A stretch of 64,000 bases of DNA from Sporothrix humicola (taxonomy: Eukaryota; Ascomycota; Sordariomycetes; Ophiostomatales; Ophiostomataceae): assembly GCA_021396245.1 (NCBI GenBank), contig WNYE01000018.1, positions 310,001 to 374,000 of the forward strand, read 5' to 3'. The notes below the pieces were generated by a model. The model searched no databases and was not told where the DNA came from. It was given only the letters and a program-made list of their open reading frames with translations. Of the stretch, positions 55,763-64,000 are shown one piece after another (position 1 is the stretch's first letter; each line of letters starts with the position of its first letter). The position numbers and the translations under genes are program-made.

Positions 55763-57782
55763 GGTGGGCAGTATTTGGGGTCGAAGTTGGAGATAATGGC
55801 GCAAGAAAAGAACGTGGGGGGTGGATTATGCGTGTTTGAAGCCTCAGAGCAAGCCAATGCCAGTGCTAATTGTGTCGACAATAGAAGCAAACAAGAGAAA
55901 GTATCTCTTGTCTCTCGTAAACGCCGTTGTGTTGTTATATCGCGGAAGTTATGTTCCTTGGAGTGGCTGGCGTCCGTTGACGCAATCGGAACCGGACGCT
56001 ATAGCCGATAACGAAGAAGGTACGGGGAAGATACGGAAGGTACCACAGAAGAGCTCTAATGTGGAAAGAGGGAAAAGGAAGAGAGAGGGAAGGTGCAAAG
56101 GGAGAGAAAAGAATCTATATTGTATCGAGATGCATTGTGTGCGATGGTTTTCACTTTTCAGTCAGTCACAATCTTTGCTCTGTAACTCTCACGAAGAGTT
56201 TTTGTTTTGCGAGGGAACTGCGAGCCGTCTCTGTTCTACCTTTTTTTTTTTTTTGTGACTTGCGACCCGACCCCGTCTCGCATTTCAAATGGTCGCAGTC
56301 CAAAAGGCCTAGAGGTCCGCTCTCGCTGCCAGGTGTGGTGTGGCCCCTGTGGGTAGCATTTTAGGCTGGTTATGGGGTCCCTCTGTTCCTGTCTAGGACC
56401 AGTCTGGGGGTGTGGAGGGCCCTGGACCCCGTTTTTAGTGGGCTCGTTGGCGCCGGTATAGGAACACCCCCGAGACCCCTTACCAATCCGCCCGCTGTTT
56501 GCTGGTTGTTTGTTGTTTTTGGTGCGTGCTTCTCTGCCCTGTCGGATACGCTAGGCGGCTTTCAGTAAGAAGCTGGGACCCAACTGGCCACGACTGGGCA
56601 CCAATCGTACCACTTTGGCCACTGGGACCGCCGGGGAAGACCACGCGTGTAGGCGGCGCCTCACGCCCCCAGTTTTTCGTCGCTTCCACCGCCTGGAGCG
56701 AATCAGCGACCCGCAAAACCCAAGCACATCACTTTCGACGCTGTATTTCTGTGTCACTCACACACCCCGAAGTCGGAGATAACTGAAGATAGCAGCCGCC
56801 TGTCCACTGAACGAAACAACTTTCAGTGAGAGTCATTGTGATCAACTGCGATAGCTGTGAGTGTAAGATGGTCAGAGATTGACGACAAGTGTGCAAAAAC
56901 TCAAAAGTAAGATAGTCGCGTCGCATGGGCTTCCCTTGCAGCAGTTTTCCGATCCTTCAGAATCTTCCTTCCAGCGGTTCCGGGCACGGAGACAAGCCCA
57001 TTTTATCACCGGAGCGGTTTCCGGGGCCAGGCCATCCTTGTTTTGTGAGTTCAGCCTTTTCTTGGTCTTCACCGCTGAAGGGCTCTGACACACCGCCAAA
57101 GACAGCACACAGGCAGCCCTGACAGCTCTGACAGCTCTGACAGGTCAGACATCCACTCCGATGCTGGTTGGTGGAAGCTTGGTCGCGGGGCAATGATCCA
57201 GCGAGCCTGGCCGACTCAGGAGACGGGAACCCGCCGCTGCGCCGAGAAAGCTTGACAGCTTTATCAAAAGAGCTGATAAATTACGGAGTACGTCGTACGG
57301 CGTATTTTGATACGAACTGCAATATGCGACATGCGATGGCTGGTAAGTATTTTACCGGAGCTCAAGTTTGAAGCACAATGAACTGTAGTCGAATAGGTAC
57401 GATAGGGTTGCGAGAAGAGAAGAAAAGGCACAGGGCATATTTCCAAAACATGATCGTTATTGACAGGTATCGTGTGTATTATTTGTTTGGATTTATTATT
57501 GTTTTTATTTGACTTGAACTTAGGTTTCGTGTTCTTTTTTATTTCTATTTATTTAAAGACGTCTTCCTTACTTCATATGTTTTTTTAAAACCCAAAAAAA
57601 AAATACGTCGAATGATCATACTTAACTACTTAAGAAGTTGCAATATAACCCAGGGTAAAAAAATAAAAAAAAAAGATTATATCGTTATTGTCCTCACAGG
57701 AGCATCCAAGAATTGTAAGATATGAAATGCTTATTATGCTAGGCAAATGCTATGTATATGGTGGTATGCTTTGCTCTCTTGT
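55763..57782. other. Intergenic region upstream of the membrane protein and downstream of apl6
   Basis: 2 kb with the promoter side of the membrane-protein gene (about 55763-56250, purine-rich on the plus strand), a GC-rich part (56270-56780) and an AT-rich part (57460-57720). It contains a 9-bp tandem repeat (57119-57145) and a TACGGAGTA (57282-57290). Overlapping frames at 56480-56786 have no recognised content. Confidence 0.45.
57119..57145 (+). repeat. Three tandem copies of a 9-bp unit (CTGACAGCT)
   Basis: CTGACAGCT occurs twice in tandem, followed by CTGACAGGT. Each unit contains a CTGAC/CTGTC-type core. It lies between genes; the function is unknown. Confidence 0.8.
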
Positions 57783-60543
57783 CTACGCCGTTATCAGACG
57801 GTCGTCTTCCTCGCCACTGTCGCTCTCGTCCTCTCCGCTGCTTTCTTCCTCTTCACACTCCTCCTCATCTTCATCGTCACCCTCTTCACTGCTTTCTTCT
57901 TCGCTACTATCCTCCTCCTCGCTGCTGTCCTCCTCCTCCTCTTCTTCTTCGGCATCCTCCTCGTCGAGCCAGTCGTCCAGAGTCTTGGATCCGACCTTGC
58001 TTGCAGTAGCCTTGCCTCCGTTAGAGACACCGACACCAGCTGGGCCACGGCTCATAGCTGCCTTGTCGAGACTGGCACCGGCAGGAACAGCTCCTGACCG
58101 ACCAAAGCTACTGCTGGTGTCACCACCGCGCCGGTCATCGTACTGCGCCGCCACCAGACTTTCCTCTGTCTCGCGCAGCCGCGGGTCCGGCTCTTCGCCG
58201 TCGCGCACCCAGTCGGGCAGCGGCTCGTAGCCCCGGATGCCGTGCAGCAGACCGCGGCTGACTGTACCGGGGGCGCTGCCATCGAGGTTGTTGTTTGCAG
58301 AAGAGGCGCCATCACCACCGGCACCGAGCACTAACGCTGCCGATCCTAGAGTAAACCCACGGCGTACTTCCGACGGGCTCGGCGCGTGCGGCACGGGCTT
58401 TGGTGCCAGCAACATCAGGGTGGCCAGCTGGGGCACTTCAAGCAGCGCGCGGTAGAGGCGGGTGCGGTCGCGCAGATCATACGAAACGTCGTAGCGGGCC
58501 AATAGCAAAACATAGCCCCAGAGGCGGCGGATGGGGTGGTCGGCAGCCTCGTCGGGAACAGGCGACGGGGATGGCAGAGGTGAGTGCGAGGGCGGCGAGC
58601 CGAATCCGCCCTCGTCGGCAAACCCTTCCGCAATAATATTGGGTTGTGGCGACGGCGAGGCTTCAGGCTTGGCTTCTGTGACAGGCTTGGGCTGGTTCTT
58701 TTCGGCTTCGCGGTTGACATGGTGCAGGTACACCTTAGCAGCCAGCAAGACGATCTGGCGCTTGGCGGCCTCGGACTCGTTGGCAAAGTCTTTTAGGAGA
58801 ATGCGCAGCACATCGGCCGCAATATTGTCCTCGCCGTTAAGACCAGAGAACTCGCCAACGAGCCAGATGATTGTGGCACGCGCCTGAGGGTCGGCGGCGG
58901 CATCTAGGTTCTTGGCGAGACGCACGACGGTCGCGGCATGCGAAGCCGGGTCTTGCTGGATTAGGTGGCGGATGACGGTCAGAGACTCGGCCGCGAGTGT
59001 GCCATCAAGGCTGGTGATCTGGGCGAGCAGCAGACGAAGACAGCGGGCAGCCGTTGTCGCATCCGCCTTTGCATTGTCTCCTGCAGCCGTCACATCGGTA
59101 GACTGGGCGCAACGGCCAATGGCACGGACGGCCTCACGCACCAAGGCCTTGTCAGACCCGCGTGCAAAGTGCTCGAGCTCGCTGAGGATAAGGGACTTGA
59201 TGGGCGGCGGACTGTGCGGGAACAATAGGGCGAGCACCTCCAACTTTAAGCGCCAGACGGCCGGAGGATCTGTTGCTCGCACCAAGAAGCGAGAGGCGTA
59301 GCGGACAAAGTCGGCCGGGTAGACGAGACATACGGAGGCAATGTTGTAGAGGGCGATCTGCTGGATATCCTGTGGGCCGCGGAGAAGCGCTACGAGTGGT
59401 CCAACAGCATCGCGGACGTACTCTGCGGTGCCGATACTAACATAACAACGGGTGACGGCGACAACGACGCCAGCATTTCTGCTCTGGAGTAAAGGGCGAA
59501 TGGCATTGAGGAAGAGAGTGAGGTCCGGGTCGAGATCGACAACGGTCTTGGTTGTTGTAGATGATGCTGCTTGCTGGGCTGCATCCTTTCCTGTATCGCT
59601 GCTGTCTCCACTGTTGTCTGCTGCTGGCTCGCCGTAAAAGTCGCCCAGGTCAAGGGTGCGTGCAGCTTTCGTCTTGTAGCTGCCGCCGCCCGTTGTTGTA
59701 ATCTCGGCCTCGACAGCCACCTGTCTTGTCCGCCGTGGGAAACACTTTCGTGCGTAGATGGTCAACATCCGTAATGTCGACAACTGGCTCCATTCGTCCA
59801 TGTCCACCAGTTTTCGCACGAGATCGCGGTAATGTGAGTGGATCAGGTCCAGTCGCTCTGGGCACACAGCCATGAACGCCACCACGGCTGCCCCTGCCAC
59901 ATAGTACTGCTTGTCGCCGAGCAGCGTCGTCAAGTACTCGAGCAGCGACGGCAGCTGGCTCGGGTCTAGTCTGTAGCATTTGGGAATCGCCAAAGCCGCT
60001 GCTTTCCGAACATATGGGCTCATGTCGGCCGCGCCCTTTTTGATTGCCAGCGACACAATCTGGCTGATCACGGGCACGCGGATGCCAGACATGGTGCGCA
60101 GCGCCAGGGCGCGCACTTGGGGGTTCGCGTCGGACAGCGATTTCTGGATTGTGTTGATCGACAACAAGGCCATGTCGGGCTCTTGCTCGGCGTGGTGCAC
60201 GACGTAAATGTACACCAGCTTCTTGATCTCGAGGTTGGGCGAGGCCACGTTCTTGACGACCGACGAGAAGAACGGCAGCGTCTTTTGGCCGCGGTAGGCC
60301 ATCGTCACCACCCGTCGTAATCCATCGAGAACGTCGCGGTCCGCACGGCTGTCGAGCAGTTTCTTGATCTGGCGGCTGTCGAGGGGCCGCGCAGGGGTGC
60401 GGAACCCGCTGCGGGCAGCCGACGAAGCATCGAGGGTGAGTTCGCGGGCTGTTGACGACAAGTTAGTAGGTGAAGACACAGAAAGACTTCAGGGAGGACG
60501 CACCGCTCTCGAGGAGGTTGGAGATTCGCGAAATCGACTCCAT
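57783..60543 (-). CDS. apl6: AP-3 adaptor complex subunit beta
   Basis: Large subunit of the AP-3 coat that sorts cargo from Golgi or endosome to the vacuole, the alternative to the ESCRT route served by Vps36. Exons 60543-60504 and 60448-57783 (intron 56 nt, GTGCGT...CTAAC...CAACAG) give 901 residues. The small first exon supplies the conserved start MESISRISNLLES, joined to ARELTLDASSAARSGFRTP. The adaptin N-terminal solenoid follows: SRQIKKLLDSRADRDVLDGL, NVASPNLEIKKLVYIYVVHH, LALRTMSGIRVPVISQIV and SPYVRKAAALAIPKCYRLD. The solenoid extends to about residue 690 (WGYVLLLARYDVSYDLRDR). The last 60 residues are an extreme Glu/Asp/Ser tract ending DRLITA, typical of AP-3 beta hinges. The C-terminal ear is absent, as in many fungi. 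It is divergent from the unknown gene at 61032. Confidence 0.95.
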
Positions 60544-61031
60544 GGTTTTGCGGGCACGGAAGGCGCCGCTGGAGAGAAGACGGAAAGAGGATGCAGCCGC
60601 TGGTATGGGAGAAAGTGCGGTTGGCGAATTGGCCCTCTTGTGGTTGTCGCGTGACGCTTGGTGCGTGTTTGACGTCGTCGTCGATGGTTGGGTTGAAGAT
60701 GTGCCGCTTCTGCCTTTTGCTGTGCCTGCAGTTTGGATGACGGAATGGCCGTGATTTGGAGTTGAATTTGGTGGGGCAATTGGCAGGCACGTGCAACGAA
60801 GCTTGACATGACCAAAACAGCAGGAGCTTAGAGCTGTCATGTTAGTGGGGGCCGGCTGGTAATTAAAGGCCGCTGGAAAGCGGCATGGTGCTAAACCAAC
60901 TTCACATCACCAACTTACAAACAGCACGAACAACGAGATGATTTTGTACGATCTGCCTACGGACCCTCCATGACACAATGAAACCGGCACCGGACGCCGA
61001 CTAAACGACATACCACAGCAGCTCTCGCACC
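60544..61031. promoter_or_regulatory. Divergent intergenic region apl6 / unknown gene at 61032
   Basis: 488 bp between divergent start codons, which must hold both promoters. No specific site is claimed. Confidence 0.4.
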
Positions 61032-62042
61032 ATGGGCAGCCCCGTCGTTGTTGTGCCGCTCGTGCGCCCAGCAGCACTTTTGGCCCATGTGCTCGAGACC
61101 TGTTCGCATCCGACAACTCTTATCGTGTGCTCGACCAGCACCGATTTCGTGCAGAGATGTGCCGACGAGCACATGGAAGATGACGACGATGACGAAGACA
61201 ATGCCGACGCTATGGTCTATACAGCTTCTCTCCTCCAAGTCGCCGTCGCTCGCCATATTCGCGTTGCATTTGTTCCGACGGTTGCCCATCTTCGTGGATT
61301 TCTGGCCGCATTTGACCTCAAAGCAAGCCGAGTACCACCACCTCCTGCTGCCGATGTGCTGGCCTCGTCGGGCGGCGCACCCCCGCCTACACATCATGGT
61401 GACCGCGTCCTGGTTGTCTACAATTTCTTGAGGTTGCACATAGAAACGAGCGAGTGGAGCAGTCAAGGACTGAGTGCCTCGGCGGCTGTCCTAGTCGAAG
61501 CAGGCTGGCGGGCAGGGTTGGATGTGTTGGTGGCAGATGGGGGAAGCGGGCGTCCCGAGGAAGCTTTGGAGACGTCGATGCTCAACGAAAAGATGCCAGT
61601 GTTGAGTACTGGTCCAAGAAGACAGCTGCAAAAAGCAGGCTACCCATTGCGGACAGAACGCATAAAGTCTGTCTTGTCACGATGGTTTACCTTTCGGGAG
61701 ACCTTGAAAGAGGACAGGTCAAAACTGGAAAACACGGCTGTCGAAGAGCCTGCTGTTAGCGGAAACCTGCCTGGGCTGGAAGAGGTTAACGAGAGTTCCG
61801 AGTCGGAGGATTCTGATATTGTTGAGATTATTGCAGTGAAGGAGCTGCCAAAGACTCAAGAGCAAGGCACAGAGATTTTGCCCACGGCTGAAAAAGAGCC
61901 TGTCGAGACAGGGGTCGTTGAAGAAGCACCACAGGTTGAGGAGGAACCAGTTGTAGAAAAGCCTGTCGAAAAGCCAGTGAAAACCTTTGTCAAAGATAGC
62001 GAGGATGAAGACGATCTGTCAGACGACGATGTATACCCATGA
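61032..62042 (+). CDS. Unrecognised 336-residue protein with acidic C-terminus
   Basis: I do not recognise this protein. The frame from ATG 61032 (MGSPVVVVPLVRPAALLAHV) is uninterrupted and has coding character. Residues 1-240 look folded, with alternating beta-like and alpha-like segments: HPTTLIVCSTSTDFVQRC, MVYTASLLQVAVARHIRVAF, DRVLVVYNFLRLHIETSEWS and GLDVLVADGG. This rhythm resembles an alpha/beta nucleotide-binding (RecA-like) fold, but there is no Walker A motif. A basic segment (RTERIKSVLSRWFTFRE) ends the domain. The last 95 residues are Glu/Val/Pro-rich and acidic, with repeats of the type VEKPVEKPVK, and end DDLSDDDVYP. An acidic loop (MEDDDDDEDN) interrupts the domain near residue 50. 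It converges on nuf2 with 171 bp between stops. Confidence 0.75.
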   Translation: MGSPVVVVPLVRPAALLAHVLETCSHPTTLIVCSTSTDFVQRCADEHMEDDDDDEDNADAMVYTASLLQVAVARHIRVAFVPTVAHLRGFLAAFDLKASRVPPPPAADVLASSGGAPPPTHHGDRVLVVYNFLRLHIETSEWSSQGLSASAAVLVEAGWRAGLDVLVADGGSGRPEEALETSMLNEKMPVLSTGPRRQLQKAGYPLRTERIKSVLSRWFTFRETLKEDRSKLENTAVEEPAVSGNLPGLEEVNESSESEDSDIVEIIAVKELPKTQEQGTEILPTAEKEPVETGVVEEAPQVEEEPVVEKPVEKPVKTFVKDSEDEDDLSDDDVYP

Positions 62043-62213
62043 ATGAAGAACACGTCGACGAAGAAAATGTTGAAGAACGCACAAAAATTTGTCAAATTAT
62101 TAGATGTCTATATCACCCCAAACCGAAACGCCAGGCCTATGGTATCATCCCCATCATCAGTCATAACAGCAGAAAAACAAGAAGCAGAGAAAACATCGTA
62201 CACATACAGTCCC

Positions 62214-63599
62214 TCACATGGTCTGCTCCATCTCTGTAATGTACAGCTTGATGTGCGACTCCATCTTGAGGTACTCGTCGTACGCGTTGTGCACCTCGTT
62301 CTCAATGTTCTCCTTGAGGTCCAGCATCTTCTTTTCCGTCTGCTCGATGCGCACCCGCCGCTTCTCAATGTCCCGGCCCTTGTCGCTGCGCTCCTCGTTG
62401 AGTGTGCGGTGGATCTGTTTGAGCTCCTCCATCTTCTCCTTGGCCTCCTGCGCCTTTTGTGCGCTCTGCTCGCGCAGCTTCTCTGTCCGCTCGTTCCACT
62501 TGGCCAGTTGCTTCTGCAGCATCAGCTCCGCCCGCTCGACCTCCTTGACATCGGCACCGCGTTCCGTCAAGGCGTCCCGCTGGCGCGTCTTCTTGGCGTT
62601 GTCCTCTTCCTCCTTGCTGAGCTCGCCGCCAATTTCGTCGAGCAGCTTGATGCATGCCGCCACGTCGCCTGCCACGACATTGAACGAGTCGGCCGATGTT
62701 TGGAGGGCGCGTGCTCGCCGCTCGAGCGATTCGATGTGCGCGCGGTTGTTGGCCAGGGTGTTGGAGAGATCTGCGAGGCTTGCTTGGAGTGCGGCCGGGC
62801 TCTGCAAGACGTACGGCTGCAGTTTGGCGATTTCCTGCCGCAGCACAATCTTGGACTGTGTGCGCCGCTCGAGCTGGTCCACCAGCTGCTTCTTGCGCTC
62901 GCGCGCCTCGTCCAGCCGCGCGCCGACCTGTCTCTGGCTGCGCTGCAGGTCCACCAGGCTGCGCTTGAGGGCATCGTTGCGCTGCATCTTTTCGCGCACC
63001 TCGGCTTCGGCCGCGTTGCGGGCGGCTCTCAACGCTTCGAGTCGTCTTTCCAGGTCTTGGTTGGCGCTGTACAGCTCGTCGGCGCGCTGCCGTGTCATGG
63101 CGCCCCGCTGCGCGTGCTGGTCGACAATGTGGCCCTGGCCCTCGCGGAACCGCACAAAGTTGATGAGGTAGCTGAGGATCATCACCAAACGCTCGTAGGT
63201 CGGCCGGTACAGGTCGTTCAGACTGAAATCGCGCACGCAGCACTCGGCCAGCAAGACGCGCAGCGACGCGCAGAAGCCCATCAGGCACCGCGTGTCCGCC
63301 GGCATCAGCACATCGCCGTACTCGCTGCCGCACACCTCCTCGGCCGCCGCCCGCATCGCCGGTTCGACCGTCTCGCGCGAAACATTGAGCAGCTCCTCGG
63401 CGAACCACTCAAAGATCTTTTGTACGAGCAGCGGGTTGGGCTTCTGTAGGTCGGCCACCGAGAACGGGATGCCCATGTCGGCGACGCACGCAACAATCTC
63501 CTTGTCTGTGAGGCGTACCAGCAGGTCGGGCACGTCTTTTTGCCGCGCATTGCGATGCTGGTTCGGCGGCAAAATCGACATTCGCGGATTGAACGCCAT
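62214..63599 (-). CDS. nuf2: Kinetochore protein Nuf2 (Ndc80 complex)
   Basis: Subunit of the Ndc80 complex that couples kinetochores to spindle microtubules. 461 residues, no intron; ATG 63599-63597 (MAFNPRMSILPPNQHRNARQ) is the first ATG in the frame. The N-terminal CH-like domain spans about 25-155: LLVRLTDKEIVACVADMGIP, PFSVADLQKPNPLLVQKIFE, DFSLNDLYRPTYERLVMILS and YLINFVRFREGQ. From about 160 to the end it is continuous heptad coiled coil (RADELYSANQDLERRLEALR, LVDQLERRTQSKIVLRQEIA, LLDEIGGELSKEEEDNAKK, MESHIKLYITEMEQTM), which pairs with Ndc80 and reaches Spc24/Spc25. Length and layout match fungal Nuf2. Confidence 0.95.
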   Translation of the reverse strand: MAFNPRMSILPPNQHRNARQKDVPDLLVRLTDKEIVACVADMGIPFSVADLQKPNPLLVQKIFEWFAEELLNVSRETVEPAMRAAAEEVCGSEYGDVLMPADTRCLMGFCASLRVLLAECCVRDFSLNDLYRPTYERLVMILSYLINFVRFREGQGHIVDQHAQRGAMTRQRADELYSANQDLERRLEALRAARNAAEAEVREKMQRNDALKRSLVDLQRSQRQVGARLDEARERKKQLVDQLERRTQSKIVLRQEIAKLQPYVLQSPAALQASLADLSNTLANNRAHIESLERRARALQTSADSFNVVAGDVAACIKLLDEIGGELSKEEEDNAKKTRQRDALTERGADVKEVERAELMLQKQLAKWNERTEKLREQSAQKAQEAKEKMEELKQIHRTLNEERSDKGRDIEKRRVRIEQTEKKMLDLKENIENEVHNAYDEYLKMESHIKLYITEMEQTM

Positions 63600-64000
63600 T
63601 GCGGAGGTAGAGGTGTTGTGGTTTTCGAGTCGTTTAGATTCTGTATTAGTGACGAATCTTGGGGTTGTTGTCAAAATGGTGGGTTATTGCTTTGTCGCAG
63701 GTTATTGTCGCCGTCGTTGAATGTCGAAATGCGTTTGTTGATGTTCAAATCGCGACTTTGCAAATAGAGGGACAGTTTGGCCAGGCGCGTGTTTTTGGCG
63801 TTGACCAACAAAATGTGGGGCGGTTGCCCAGCAACGCGTTTCGTCAAGGCTAGACCGCCAAAAAACCACCACCAAAACCACGGCCATAAACACACGGCTA
63901 CAGCCTTGTCCATTTCTTGAATCACTTTTAATTGACTTGGCAGCCGTCTTGTCCAGTTCAGCCTTTTGACTTTCTTACTTTCATTTCACTCAAATGTCGT
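63600..64000. other. Region upstream of nuf2 to window end
   Basis: 401 bp with the nuf2 promoter. Short frames on both strands (for example 63671-63925 minus) have no recognisable content. Any neighbouring gene starts outside the window. Confidence 0.4.

Noticed and set aside
1..64000. tRNA, rRNA, CRISPR or transposon content
   Set aside because: I looked for B-box-like GGTTCGA sequences on both strands, array-like repeats and transposase or reverse transcriptase motifs. None was convincing apart from the domesticated HTH domains.

Overview
The window is a 64 kb stretch of nuclear DNA from a filamentous ascomycete (Pezizomycotina, most likely Sordariomycetes; inferred from protein content, not from a search). 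The introns are short (about 50-80 nt) with GTAAGT/GTATGC-type donors, CTAAC/CTGAC-type branch sites and CAG/TAG acceptors. Genes sit singly on both strands, spacers are kilobase-sized, and Bem1, AP-3 beta, Vps36, Nuf2, Rad4 and Atp19 all have fungal architecture. I see no transposon ORF, rRNA, CRISPR array or convincing tRNA.

Layout. 1-7.6 kb is dense: the 5' part of an importin-9/Kap114 gene (-), Rev7 HORMA protein (+), ESCRT-II Vps36 (-) and a Thp3-type SAC3/GANP protein (+). 7.6-15.9 kb has no recognisable gene and ends in a very CT-rich leader of the polarity scaffold bem1 (+, to 18.2 kb). 19.9-21.4 kb holds a CENP-B/Abp1-type DNA-binding protein with a C-terminal C2H2 finger (-), followed by another 5.6 kb without a gene. 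27.1-37.3 kb is dense again: an SMP-30/lactonase-fold protein (-), ATP synthase subunit k (-), MTFP1-type mitochondrial fission protein (+), AN1 zinc-finger Cuz1/ZFAND1 (-) and Rad4/XPC (+). A third gene-free stretch (37.3-42.9 kb) leads to an RNF216/TRIAD3-type RBR ubiquitin ligase (+). After it come a short Dcc1-like gene (-), a 1666-residue RhoGEF (+), a conserved membrane protein of unknown function (-), AP-3 beta (-), an unrecognised 336-residue protein (+) and the kinetochore protein Nuf2 (-).

The genes are housekeeping and regulatory, not a functional cluster. Themes recur: genome maintenance (rev7, rad4, dcc1-like, nuf2), endosome/vacuole sorting (vps36, apl6), polarity and Rho signalling (bem1, RhoGEF) and mitochondria (atp19 and mtfp1, which share one divergent promoter region). 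Many neighbours are divergent pairs with 0.5-0.8 kb between start codons.

The observations most worth following are: an SMP-30-fold protein in which every expected metal ligand appears replaced; an RBR ligase whose C-terminal frame is crossed by one TGA that a 48-nt intron could remove; a DNA-binding protein built from a transposase-derived HTH pair and a zinc finger with no DDE domain; and a Rev7 whose HORMA fold is split by a long charged insert. Exon borders are read by eye and have not been tested against RNA.
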